Source: Pleomorphochaeta sp963678575
Lineage (GTDB): Bacteria > Spirochaetota > Spirochaetia > Sphaerochaetales > Sphaerochaetaceae
Direction: 5' to 3'
Length of the DNA stretch: 64,000 nucleotides
Assembly (NCBI GenBank): GCA_963678575.2
Contig: CAXXHV010000001.1
Span: 434,001 to 498,000, forward strand
How positions within the stretch are numbered: the stretch's first letter is position 1; every line of letters begins with the position of its first letter. The notes beneath the pieces are model-generated. The model did no database searches. It was not told the DNA's origin and saw only the letters and a list, made by a program, of their open reading frames with translations. Positions 24,812 to 33,355 of the stretch are shown piece after piece. Both the position numbers and the translations under genes were made by a program.

Positions 24812-25870
24812 ATGAGTGATAACAAAAAAAGACAAATTGGATTATTTGAAAAATACCTTACTATTTGGGTTATGCTATGTATTGTCATTGGAATAATAAT
24901 TGGGAAATACTTTTCAATTATTCCATCAACTTTGAGTAAATTGGAATATGCTAATGTATCGATTCCAATTGCAATTCTAATATGGTTAATGATTTATCCA
25001 ATGATGTTAAAAGTTGATTTCAAAAGTATTATTAATGCAACTAAAAATCCAAAAGGACTAACAATTACTACAGTTATAAATTGGATAATAAAACCTTTTA
25101 CAATGTATTTTATTGCTAGTTTTTTTCTCAAAATAATGTTTAAGAATTTTATTGATAGTGAATTAGCTAATCAGTATTTGGCCGGTGCTATTCTACTAGG
25201 GGCTGCCCCTTGTACTGCTATGGTTTTTGTTTGGAGTTATTTAACAAAAGGTAATGCTTCATACACTGTGGTACAAGTTGCAATAAATGATTTAATAATA
25301 TTATTTGCTTTTTCACCAATAGTTGCATTTCTTTTGGGGGTAAGTAATATTAAAGTACCATATAATACTTTATTTTTATCTGTTTTTTTATTTGTGGTAA
25401 TTCCTTTATTATCAGGTATTATTTCTAGAAACTATATAATTAAAGCAAAAGGGAAGAAATATTTAGAAGAAGTCTTTATAAAAAAATTTAATAGTACAAC
25501 CATCATTGGTTTATTATTAACATTAATTATAATATTTTCTTTTCAAGGAAATATTATATTAAATAATCCATTACATATATTATTGATTGCTATTCCTTTA
25601 ATTATTCAGACTTTTTTTATATTCTTCATTGCTTACTTTTGGGCAAGAAAATGGAAATTGTCTCACGATATAGCTTCTCCTGCTGCAATGATTGGAGCTA
25701 GTAATTTTTTTGAATTAGCAGTTGCTGTTGCGATATCTTTATTTGGATTACAATCTGGGGCTACTCTTGCTACAGTTGTTGGAGTATTAGTTGAAGTTCC
25801 AGTTATGTTGACATTGGTAAAATTTTCAAATCGTACAAAATCCTGGTTTAATGAAGAGAAGATAATGTAA
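24812..25870 (+). CDS. ACR3-family arsenite efflux permease
   Basis: A 352-residue membrane protein with about 10 hydrophobic segments, of the ACR3 branch of the bile acid/arsenite/riboflavin superfamily. The key stretch GAAPCTAMVFVWSYLTKG, near residue 130, holds the conserved Cys required for arsenite transport; PAAMIGASNFFELAVAVAIS near the C-terminus is also typical. GAGG lies upstream of ATG 24812. It follows mnmA by 60 bp with only an AT hairpin between, so it may share the Rrf2-linked transcript. No arsR or arsC is in the window. Arsenite is the best-supported substrate, not proven. Confidence 0.87.
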   Translation: MSDNKKRQIGLFEKYLTIWVMLCIVIGIIIGKYFSIIPSTLSKLEYANVSIPIAILIWLMIYPMMLKVDFKSIINATKNPKGLTITTVINWIIKPFTMYFIASFFLKIMFKNFIDSELANQYLAGAILLGAAPCTAMVFVWSYLTKGNASYTVVQVAINDLIILFAFSPIVAFLLGVSNIKVPYNTLFLSVFLFVVIPLLSGIISRNYIIKAKGKKYLEEVFIKKFNSTTIIGLLLTLIIIFSFQGNIILNNPLHILLIAIPLIIQTFFIFFIAYFWARKWKLSHDIASPAAMIGASNFFELAVAVAISLFGLQSGATLATVVGVLVEVPVMLTLVKFSNRTKSWFNEEKIM

Positions 25871-25878
25871 AATTTATA

Positions 25879-25920
25879 AAAACCCATATCACAAAATGAT
25901 ATGGGTTTTGTCTTAATTTT
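25879..25920. terminator. Terminator between the ACR3 gene and the convergent NSS transporter gene
   Basis: Perfect 13-bp stem AAAACCCATATCA (25879-25891) / TGATATGGGTTTT (25897-25909), loop CAAAA, then GTCTTAATTTTTTTT. Confidence 0.88.
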
Positions 25921-25937
25921 TTTTGAGTTTAAATATT

Positions 25938-27317
25938 TTATTTATTAAATGTAGAAATATATCCTTGAATGAAAATGAAGAGAACAATTATAGGAAGAAC
26001 ATATGTTACATAAATTCTTGCCCATTGTGGGAATTTTACTCCTTTCCCTTCATCTGCTTCTTTTGTGAAGTTTTTAAAGCCCCATCCAAATCTTTTATTA
26101 CAGGAGAATAGTAAGAAGATCATAGAACCTAAAGGTAATAATGTTGTGCTTACAAAGAAGTCTTCTAAATCTAAAATATTTGTACCAGATCCAAAGGGTT
26201 GGAAGTCTGCCCAAAGATTAAAGCCTAAAATACAAGGAATAGATAATATTATTACAAAGACTATGTTAATAATTGAAGCTTTTTTTCTATCAATTTTCCA
26301 AACGTCAATCCAGTAAGAGATAATATTTTCAGATACTGCTATTAATGTTGATAAAGCAGCGAAGCTCATAAATATAAAGAATAAAGTTCCCCATATTCTG
26401 CCTCCCCCCATTTGATTGAAGATATTAGGAAGCGTTACAAATAATAAACCTGGACCAGCACCTGGATCAATATTAAATGCAAAACATGCAGGGAAAATAA
26501 TTAATCCACTTACAATGGCTACTAATGTATCAAGAGCTATAATTCTCATACTTTCACCTGTTAAAGTATGTTTTTTATCAATATATGAGCCAAAAACGGT
26601 CATAGACCCAATCCCTAAACTTAAAGTAAAGAAAGCTTGCCCCATTGCAGCAAAAATAGTTTCAGAAATTCCATATTTTGTAATATTAGAAAAATTAGGG
26701 GCTAAATAAAATTTTAGTCCAGTAGCTCCACCTTCTAATAAAACAGAATGTATTGCTAATATAAGCATTAGAGCAATCAATAATGTCATCATAATTTTTG
26801 TTATCTTTTCAACACTGTTTTCTAACCCTCTTCCAACAATAAATAAAGCAACAATTACAGCAATAATCATCCAAAATATTTGCGAAAATGGATTTTGTAA
26901 CATATTTCCAAAGTAAGATGAAATTTGATCAGTATTTAAAGAATTGAAATCACCTTTTGATGTATGGTACATATAAGAAAATAACCAACCAGTAACAGTT
27001 GTATAGAACATCATTAATATGTAATTACCTGCAATTGCGACATGCCCATAATAATGCCATTTAGTACCTTTGGGCTCTAATGCTTTTAAGGCTCCACCAA
27101 TATTTTTTTTGCTAGCTCTTCCAATAGCAAATTCCATTACCATTATAGGTGCTCCTAAAATAATTAGGAAAATTAGATAAATTAATACGAAAGCGCCCCC
27201 ACCGTATTTGCCAGTTATTGCAGGAAATCTCCATACATTTCCAAGTCCAATAGCACAGCCCGCGGAAAGAAGGATAAATCCTAATCTGCTTCCAAGAGAT
27301 TCTCTCTCTTTTTCCAT
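25938..27317 (-). CDS. Neurotransmitter:sodium symporter family amino-acid transporter
   Basis: A LeuT-fold Na+-coupled transporter of 459 residues with about 11-12 membrane segments. The first helix carries the unwound sodium and substrate site, SRLGFILLSAGCAIGLGNVW, followed by RFPAITGKYGGGAF. Bacterial members carry amino acids such as tyrosine, leucine, tryptophan or glycine. RBS GGAG stands before ATG 27317. It is divergent from glyA, which could suggest glycine or serine as substrate, but the neighbour is the only evidence. A weak promoter (TTGCTT-17-AATTAT, minus strand, 27375-27403) is possible. Confidence 0.9.
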   Translation of the reverse strand: MEKERESLGSRLGFILLSAGCAIGLGNVWRFPAITGKYGGGAFVLIYLIFLIILGAPIMVMEFAIGRASKKNIGGALKALEPKGTKWHYYGHVAIAGNYILMMFYTTVTGWLFSYMYHTSKGDFNSLNTDQISSYFGNMLQNPFSQIFWMIIAVIVALFIVGRGLENSVEKITKIMMTLLIALMLILAIHSVLLEGGATGLKFYLAPNFSNITKYGISETIFAAMGQAFFTLSLGIGSMTVFGSYIDKKHTLTGESMRIIALDTLVAIVSGLIIFPACFAFNIDPGAGPGLLFVTLPNIFNQMGGGRIWGTLFFIFMSFAALSTLIAVSENIISYWIDVWKIDRKKASIINIVFVIILSIPCILGFNLWADFQPFGSGTNILDLEDFFVSTTLLPLGSMIFLLFSCNKRFGWGFKNFTKEADEGKGVKFPQWARIYVTYVLPIIVLFIFIQGYISTFNK

Positions 27318-27604
27318 AGTAAAAACTCCTCAAATTTTTTAGTTTTTTAATAAATGCTTTTATTAGATTTCATCATAATTGGGTTTATTTTAATTCTAAG
27401 CAATGTAGAAAAATATTACATAAAAATAGTCTAAAATAATTGCATTCTTGGTATGATAATATGCAACACAAAAGAAATCAATAATAGAAAACACAAAAAA
27501 AAACAAGCTTTTTTGAGGATTATTAAAGTTTCTTTATTTATACATGTTGACACTTTTTTATATAGAAAAGAAAATAAGAACATAAATTAAACTGGGGGGT
27601 CAAA

Positions 27605-29122
27605 ATGGCCAAAATATTAGAAGCATATCTAAATGATAATGTGGGAAAAGAGTTGGATGCTAAAATGGTAGCTTATGTAGCATCATTAGAGACTGTCAAT
27701 GAAGTTTCCCCATCTGTTGCAGCTTATATTGTAAATGAGTTAGCAGATCAAAGATCTAATTTAAAATTAATTGCAAGTGAAAACTTTTCAAGTGAAGCTG
27801 TGCAATTGGCTATGGGGAATTTATTGACGGACAAATATAGTGAAGGTTTTCCTTATCATAGGTTTTATGCCGGATGCGATAATGTGGATGCAATAGAAGC
27901 AGAAGCTTGTGAAAAAGCTTGTCAATTATTTGGTTGTGATCACGCTTATGTTCAACCACATAGTGGGGCTGATGCAAATTTATGTGCATATTGGGCAATT
28001 TTAAATCATAAAGTTCAAGTTCCTAAATTAGAAGAAATAGGAATAACAAATCCTTCAGAATTAAGTAGAGAAGATTGGGATAAAGTTAGAAAAGCCGTTG
28101 GTAATCAAAGATTATTAGGTATGGATTATTATAGTGGTGGTCATTTAACTCATGGTTATAGACAAAATGTTTCTGCCCAAATGTTTGATGCATATAGTTA
28201 TACTGTAAACAAAGAAACTGGTTTATTAGACTATGATGAACTAGAAAAAATGGTTAAAGAAATAAAACCTTTAATATTCTTAGCTGGATATAGTGCATAT
28301 CCTAGAAAAATTGATTTTAAAAAATTAAGTGAAATTGCACATGATAATGGGGCTGTCTTTATGGTTGATATGGCTCATTTTGCAGGTCTTGTTGCAGGAA
28401 AAGTTTTTGTAGATGAATATAATCCAATTAAATGGGCAGATGTTGTTACAACAACAACTCATAAAACACTAAGAGGCCCTAGAGGTGGAATGGTTTTATG
28501 TACAGAAGAATATGCAGAAGCTGTTGATAAAGGTTGTCCATTAGTTATTGGAGGTCCCCTTCCTCATGTAATGGCAGCAAAAGCAGTTGCCTTTACTGAA
28601 GCATTGAGCCAATCTTATAAAGATTATGCTAATAAAATTGTAGAAAACTCAGATGCACTTGCTAAAGCTTTTATCAAAAGAGGTGTTACTGTTGCTACTG
28701 AAGGAACAGATAATCATTTAATGCTTTTGGATGTTACTAATTTTAATTTAAATGGTAAACAAGCTGAACATGTACTTAGAACAGCAGGTATAACATTAAA
28801 TAGAAATGCTTTACCTTTTGATCCTAATGGTCCTTGGTATACAAGTGGTTTAAGAATTGGAACTCCAGCAATTTCAAGTTTAAACATGGGCGTTGAAGAG
28901 ATGGATGAAATAGCTGATATTATTACAACTGTATTAAAAAATTCTAAACCAACACTTTTAACAAAGGGAAAGAATGCTGGAAAGCCTTCTAAAGCTAAAG
29001 CTGTATGTGATGAAGAAGTAAGAGCTGAAATGAAGAAAAGAGTAGAAACTTTATTAGATAAATTTGTTCTATATCCTAGTTTAGATTTAAAATTCTTACA
29101 AAAGAATTTTCCAATGAAATAA
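27605..29122 (+). CDS. glyA: Serine hydroxymethyltransferase, long form
   Basis: GlyA interconverts serine and glycine, loading tetrahydrofolate with a one-carbon unit. PLP Lys287 lies in TTTTHKTLRGPRGG; SENFSS, YAGC and GGHLTHG are standard. At 505 residues it is about 85 longer than E. coli GlyA. The extra parts are an N-terminal helix (about 25 residues), a roughly 30-residue insertion before MDYYSGGHLTHG (KVQVPKLEEIGITNPSELSR and on), and an extended C-terminal segment. I recall similar long forms in chlamydiae and treponemes; this should be checked. GGGGGG just before ATG 27605 is an unusually G-rich Shine-Dalgarno, and TTGACA stands at 27547-27552. Confidence 0.95.
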   Translation: MAKILEAYLNDNVGKELDAKMVAYVASLETVNEVSPSVAAYIVNELADQRSNLKLIASENFSSEAVQLAMGNLLTDKYSEGFPYHRFYAGCDNVDAIEAEACEKACQLFGCDHAYVQPHSGADANLCAYWAILNHKVQVPKLEEIGITNPSELSREDWDKVRKAVGNQRLLGMDYYSGGHLTHGYRQNVSAQMFDAYSYTVNKETGLLDYDELEKMVKEIKPLIFLAGYSAYPRKIDFKKLSEIAHDNGAVFMVDMAHFAGLVAGKVFVDEYNPIKWADVVTTTTHKTLRGPRGGMVLCTEEYAEAVDKGCPLVIGGPLPHVMAAKAVAFTEALSQSYKDYANKIVENSDALAKAFIKRGVTVATEGTDNHLMLLDVTNFNLNGKQAEHVLRTAGITLNRNALPFDPNGPWYTSGLRIGTPAISSLNMGVEEMDEIADIITTVLKNSKPTLLTKGKNAGKPSKAKAVCDEEVRAEMKKRVETLLDKFVLYPSLDLKFLQKNFPMK

Positions 29123-29149
29123 TTTTATAAATTAGAATAATTTGTTATA

Positions 29150-29192
29150 AAAAGAAGGTTGTTGTTTAATCGATGACCTTCTTTTATTTTTA
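29150..29192 (+). terminator. Terminator after glyA
   Basis: AAAAGAAGGT (29150-29159) pairs with ACCTTCTTTT (29176-29185), followed by ATTTTTAT. Confidence 0.75.
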
Positions 29193-29269
29193 TAACAGTT
29201 TAAATATATTTTGGGGTAAAATTTTGTTTTTTACTTTTAAAACTGTTGAAACAGTAGTATTATTAAGAC

Positions 29270-30670
29270 ATGAGTACATTATTAATACAAGGTGGTCTAT
29301 TAGTCGATACAGAATGGACTAGACACGCAGATATTTTAGTAGATGGACCTAAGATTGTTCAAATTGCAAACAAGATTAGTGAAGAAAGTCTTCCTCCTGG
29401 AACAGAAATTGTCCAAGCTGATGGGTTATGTGTTCTTCCTGGGCTCATTGATGCTCATACACATTATCACTTGGTTAGTAGAGGAACAGAAACAGCAGAT
29501 TCTTTCGAAGAAGGAAGTAAGGTTGCTGCTTTTGGAGGTGTTACTACAGTTGTAGATTTTGGAGATGATGATAAAAAAGGCGATTTAAAAGCTTGTGCTA
29601 AAACTAGACTTAAAGAAATGCAAAAAGAAATGGCAATTGATTTTTCCTTGCATCAAGGAGTCTATTCTTACAGACCTGGTATTGAAAAGGAATTGAAAGA
29701 ATTAAAAAAAGCAGGTATTAGTACAATCAAAATTTTTACAACTTATAAAAATGTTGGATATTTAATTGATAATCCAAATGAATTAAAAGCTTTATTTAGT
29801 AGTTGTAAAGAATTGAATATGATGGTTTGTGTTCACTGTGAAGATGATGCTTTGGTTACAAAAATAAGTGATGAATGGAAAGGTACTTATTTAGCAAAAG
29901 ACCATGCAGATTTAAGACCTAGTGAAGTAGAAGCAAAAGGTATTGAAACTGTTGCCAATATTGCATTAGGACTTGATATGGATCTTTATGTTGTTCATCT
30001 ATCTTCAAAGAAAGGGTTAGATGTAATAAGAGACTTTAGAGATAAAGGATTAAATGTATTAGTTGAGACTACACCACATTATTTGTTTTTAGATAGGAGT
30101 AAACTAGAGGGAGATAGAGGACCTCTATATGTAATGACACCCCCATTAAGAACAAAAGAAGATAATTTAGCTTTACAAGAAGCTTTAATTAACGGTGAAA
30201 TTCAAGTGGTTGCAACAGATCATTGCACTTTCACATATGAGCAAAAATTGGAAAGTGATGATTGTAGGTATATTTTCCCTGGTATTCCAGGAACCGAAGA
30301 AATGCTCCCTTTATTAAATACCTTCGCATTTAATCATGGAGCTTTTGGTTTATCTCAAGTTGTTAATTTATTATCAACAGGGCCTGCAAAAGCCTTTGGT
30401 TTATATCCTCAAAAAGGTAATTTAAGACCTGGCGCAGATGCAGATTTTGTTTTATTTGATCCTGATGAATCCTGGACAATTACAAATGATGAAATTCATT
30501 CAGCAGCAAAATATTCTGCATATGATGGTTTTGAGGTTACTGGCAGAGTAAAAGCTACTTATTTAAGAGGCCGATTGATAATGAGTGAGAACGTTTATCT
30601 TGGTCTTAGTGGTGATGGGCTATTTATTAAACAAAAGAAAGTTCATCAACAAATCCCTTATTGGAAATAA
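29270..30670 (+). CDS. Dihydropyrimidinase / hydantoinase
   Basis: This amidohydrolase opens cyclic amides such as dihydrouracil or hydantoins. The 466-residue protein has the metal motif DAHTHYHL near residue 62, the carbamylated lysine in STIKIFTTYKNVG near residue 155, HCEDD and VVHLSS with metal His residues, and ATDHCTF with the catalytic Asp. The gene lies beside a cytidine deaminase fusion, which supports pyrimidine breakdown. No Shine-Dalgarno is visible; a TATTAT at 29258-29263 would place the transcription start on the ATG itself, so a leaderless message is possible. A 12-bp hairpin follows the gene. Confidence 0.9.
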   Translation: MSTLLIQGGLLVDTEWTRHADILVDGPKIVQIANKISEESLPPGTEIVQADGLCVLPGLIDAHTHYHLVSRGTETADSFEEGSKVAAFGGVTTVVDFGDDDKKGDLKACAKTRLKEMQKEMAIDFSLHQGVYSYRPGIEKELKELKKAGISTIKIFTTYKNVGYLIDNPNELKALFSSCKELNMMVCVHCEDDALVTKISDEWKGTYLAKDHADLRPSEVEAKGIETVANIALGLDMDLYVVHLSSKKGLDVIRDFRDKGLNVLVETTPHYLFLDRSKLEGDRGPLYVMTPPLRTKEDNLALQEALINGEIQVVATDHCTFTYEQKLESDDCRYIFPGIPGTEEMLPLLNTFAFNHGAFGLSQVVNLLSTGPAKAFGLYPQKGNLRPGADADFVLFDPDESWTITNDEIHSAAKYSAYDGFEVTGRVKATYLRGRLIMSENVYLGLSGDGLFIKQKKVHQQIPYWK

Positions 30671-30688
30671 TATAAGATAAATAGATTT

Positions 30689-30719
30689 TTAGCCAAGGTA
30701 GATAACATACCTTGGCTAA
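30689..30719 (+). other. Hairpin between the hydantoinase gene and the HAD-CDA gene
   Basis: Perfect 12-bp stem TTAGCCAAGGTA (30689-30700) / TACCTTGGCTAA (30708-30719), loop GATAACA. No T-run follows. An ATG at 30719 is formed at its right foot and is not the start of the next gene. Confidence 0.7.
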
Positions 30720-30739
30720 TGATTTCTAGAGGTGTAAAA

Positions 30740-31891
30740 ATGGACATTAAAGCTATTTTATTTGATTTAGACGGAGTTTTAGTTGATTCAGAAAAAGTAA
30801 TTGGGAAAATTGCTCTTGATGTATTTAAAGAAGAAGGACTTGATGTAATTGAAGAAGATTTGTACCGTTTTGTTGGCGGTGGGGATAGAATATTCATCGA
30901 TGGGATTTCAAAACTTTATAATAAAGAATTAGATTTTGATACAACATATAAAAAAATAAATGATAAATATCTTGAAAGTGAAATTCCCTTAATTAATGGA
31001 GCTGTTGATTTTTTAATAAATGCTAAAAAAGCTCAATTTAAAATTGCAATTGTATCTAGTGCAAGAAGAAAAAAAGTATTAAAAAATTTGAATGCATTAA
31101 ATCTTGGTGAAGATTTTTTCGATTTAGTTGTAACCGGTGAAAATATTGTAAGAAATAAACCTAACCCAGATATATATCAATATGCAGCTTTGACCTTAAA
31201 AGTTCCTTATGAGAACTGTTTAGTTTTTGAAGATAGTATTTTAGGTGTTACTGCAGCTAAAGAGGCAAAATGTAATGTTGTAGCTCTTTCAACTACTTCA
31301 GAAAGTAAAAAATTAGAAAAAGCAGGAGCAATGTTTGTTTTTGATGATTTTAATTCATTTGAAGTTTTTGATTCTCAAAAAGAATTAATTGATTTTTTGC
31401 AAGAATGTACAAAAGATGAAAGAGTAAAATATGGTGCTGTAAAGTGTTTTGAAAGAGATTATCCTTTCCCAAAAGAAACTCTTTTAGATAATGCTATTAA
31501 GGCAGCTTATAAAGCTCAAGCAAATGCTTATACAGTATATTCTCATTATAATGTAGGTGCTGCAGTAGTTAGTGCTTCAACAAATAACATTTATTCGGGA
31601 TGCAATGTTGAAAATGCAAGCTATGGTGGTACCATTTGTGCAGAAAGAGGGGCCGTAATGAATATGCTTTCAAATGAAGGCCCTAATGGAATTAAGATTT
31701 TAGTTGTAGTGACAAAGGATAATCCTCCTGCACCGCCTTGTGCTTTATGTTTACAAGTTTTAAGCGAGTTTTGTAAGCCAGAGACTGAAATACATTTAAT
31801 AGATGAAGAATATGCAAGAGATAAAAGAAATGGTGCTCATGAGGTATATAAATTTAAAGATATTTTACCTAAACCATTTATTTTTCATTAA
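30740..31891 (+). CDS. Fusion of HAD-superfamily phosphatase and cytidine deaminase
   Basis: Two enzymes in one 383-residue chain. Residues about 1-220 are a HAD phosphatase/mutase: FDLDGVLVDSE with Asp9 and Asp11, VSSARRKKV, KPNPDIY and VFEDSILGV give motifs I-IV. Residues about 245-383 are a tetramer-type cytidine deaminase: CNVENASYGGTICAERGAV with Cys300 and Glu302, and PPCALCLQVL with Cys334 and Cys337, the zinc site and proton shuttle. A natural reading is CMP (or dCMP) to cytidine by the HAD part and then to uridine by the deaminase; the HAD substrate is inference. Start ATG 30740 has AGAGGTG 6 bases upstream. It follows the hydantoinase gene. I know of no standard name for this fusion. 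Confidence 0.92.
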   Translation: MDIKAILFDLDGVLVDSEKVIGKIALDVFKEEGLDVIEEDLYRFVGGGDRIFIDGISKLYNKELDFDTTYKKINDKYLESEIPLINGAVDFLINAKKAQFKIAIVSSARRKKVLKNLNALNLGEDFFDLVVTGENIVRNKPNPDIYQYAALTLKVPYENCLVFEDSILGVTAAKEAKCNVVALSTTSESKKLEKAGAMFVFDDFNSFEVFDSQKELIDFLQECTKDERVKYGAVKCFERDYPFPKETLLDNAIKAAYKAQANAYTVYSHYNVGAAVVSASTNNIYSGCNVENASYGGTICAERGAVMNMLSNEGPNGIKILVVVTKDNPPAPPCALCLQVLSEFCKPETEIHLIDEEYARDKRNGAHEVYKFKDILPKPFIFH

Positions 31892-31898
31892 AGTAGTA

Positions 31899-31929
31899 AG
31901 TGCCAGAAATTTCTGGCACTATTTTATTT
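31899..31929 (+). terminator. Terminator after the HAD-CDA gene
   Basis: A 22-base perfect palindrome, AGTGCCAGAAA/TTTCTGGCACT (31899-31920), followed by ATTTTATTT. Confidence 0.82.
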
Positions 31930-32215
31930 GTGTTTAAGCTTTTTCAAAATATTAATCATCCTATTTGCTATATTTTAATTTGATGGTTTTAATTATATTA
32001 TCAAAATATAGATTTTGAGAACTAACTATCTTTCAAAAACTATTTCGATTTCACTATATATACCATCTGACTATTCTTTCTTTTTTTTAATAACAGTTTT
32101 TAATTCATTTGTATCTTAATAATTAAAATACATAATATTGAGTAAAAAAAAGTTGCTATATACCTAATTATATAATAAACTGATAGTCCACCTAAAAAAA
32201 ATTGAGGTATATAAA
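31930..32215. other. Intergenic region before the YibE/F gene, no gene seen
   Basis: Very AT-rich with no convincing ORF, tRNA or riboswitch. A weak hairpin CTATATTTT (31968-31976) / AAAATATAG (32003-32011) is the only structure noticed. The promoter of the downstream operon should be here but no clear -35/-10 pair stands out. Confidence 0.4.
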
Positions 32216-33355
32216 ATTAATAAAATTATAATAAAAAAACAAATTGGTACAACTTTAGCGATTTTTCTGCTTATATATCTTATTGCACAAATTGCCCCTA
32301 ATTTTACCAATAAATATAAAAAAGATGCACTTTTTAACCAAGAATTTGTTCTAGGTACAGTTACCAAGGTGATAGAAGATAATACAGAAGAAGATCCTTT
32401 TGTTTCTAACAGATTTAGAGGGAATCAAAAATTTACTGTATTAATTGAGGAAGGTAGTCAAAAAGGCCAAATATTTACAATAAATCATACATTAAGTTCA
32501 GTTAGAAGTGCATATGCTTATGAAGGATTAAAAGCTATTTTTACAGTTAGAACTGATTCTAAAGGGAATATAGTCGTTTGGTTGTATAATTATCGAAGAG
32601 AATATGGTGTCTATTTTTTAATATTTTTGCTTGTATTTATTGTTTTATTAATTGGGAAAAAAGAAGGTTTAAATAGTCTTTTAGCGCTTATTTTTACAGC
32701 GACTGTTTTATTCTATGTGGTAGTCCCAGGAATGTGGACTCCTCATCCAGTTTTAATTGCAATAATTAGTTCAATAATAATTTGTTTAGTTAGTTATTTA
32801 TTAATTGCAGGGATGAGTAAAAAAGCATTGATTGCTGCCTTAGGAACTTTATTTGGAATCACTTTAGCCGGATTATTAAGCTATTTTATGGGCCTCGTAT
32901 TAAATTTATCTGGTGTCGATATGGACAAAGGTGAAGCTCTTTTATATTTAGCACAAGATAGAGGGTTTAAATTAAAAAATTTATTGTTTGTTTCTATATT
33001 ATTTTCTTCTTTAGGAGCAACAATGGATATTGCAATTTCAATTGCTAGTAGTAGTGAACAGTTACTTATAGTTAATCCACAGATTGAAAAGAAGGATTTA
33101 TTTTCTTCTCTTTTAGCTGTAGGAAAAGATATCATTGGGACAATGACTAATACTTTGGTATTAGCTTTTTGTGGAGCATCTTTGCCTTTGGCAATGATGA
33201 TATGGGGATATGATATGAGCTATAAGCAATTTATAAACATTCCAATTATTGTAATTAATATTTTACAAGCTTTATGTGGCTCAATTGGAATGGTTTCAAG
33301 TGTGTTTTTCACAGCAATATGTGCAATATTGCTGAATTTTAGGAGGAAAAAATGA
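32216..33355 (+). CDS. YibE/F family membrane protein, probable ATT start
   Basis: YibE/F proteins are multi-pass membrane proteins of unknown function. The obvious frame from GTG 32369 lacks the first domain. In the same frame, sequence back to 32216 encodes NKIIIKKQIGTTLAIFLLIY, a basic end plus membrane helix, and then the first strands of the soluble domain (VLGTVTKVIEDN), as the family requires. No ATG, GTG or TTG opens this part. ATT 32216 follows GAGG by 8 bases, and ATT-AAT-AAA looks like a start with one base changed. The full product is 379 residues, with about 8 membrane segments (FLIFLLVFIVLLIGKKEG and on). The stop overlaps the next ATG (ATGA), so the 5'-nucleotidase is coupled. 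Confidence 0.8.
   Translation: MNKIIIKKQIGTTLAIFLLIYLIAQIAPNFTNKYKKDALFNQEFVLGTVTKVIEDNTEEDPFVSNRFRGNQKFTVLIEEGSQKGQIFTINHTLSSVRSAYAYEGLKAIFTVRTDSKGNIVVWLYNYRREYGVYFLIFLLVFIVLLIGKKEGLNSLLALIFTATVLFYVVVPGMWTPHPVLIAIISSIIICLVSYLLIAGMSKKALIAALGTLFGITLAGLLSYFMGLVLNLSGVDMDKGEALLYLAQDRGFKLKNLLFVSILFSSLGATMDIAISIASSSEQLLIVNPQIEKKDLFSSLLAVGKDIIGTMTNTLVLAFCGASLPLAMMIWGYDMSYKQFINIPIIVINILQALCGSIGMVSSVFFTAICAILLNFRRKK

Noticed and set aside
27440..27466. TTGCAT...ATGCAA inverted repeat between the NSS transporter and glyA genes
   Set aside because: Six-base arms with a 15-base gap and no second copy; too weak to report as an operator.
31968..32011. Hairpin or small RNA in the gap before the YibE/F gene
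   Set aside because: The only stem is a 9-bp, nearly all A-T pairing with a large interrupted loop, as expected by chance at this base composition.
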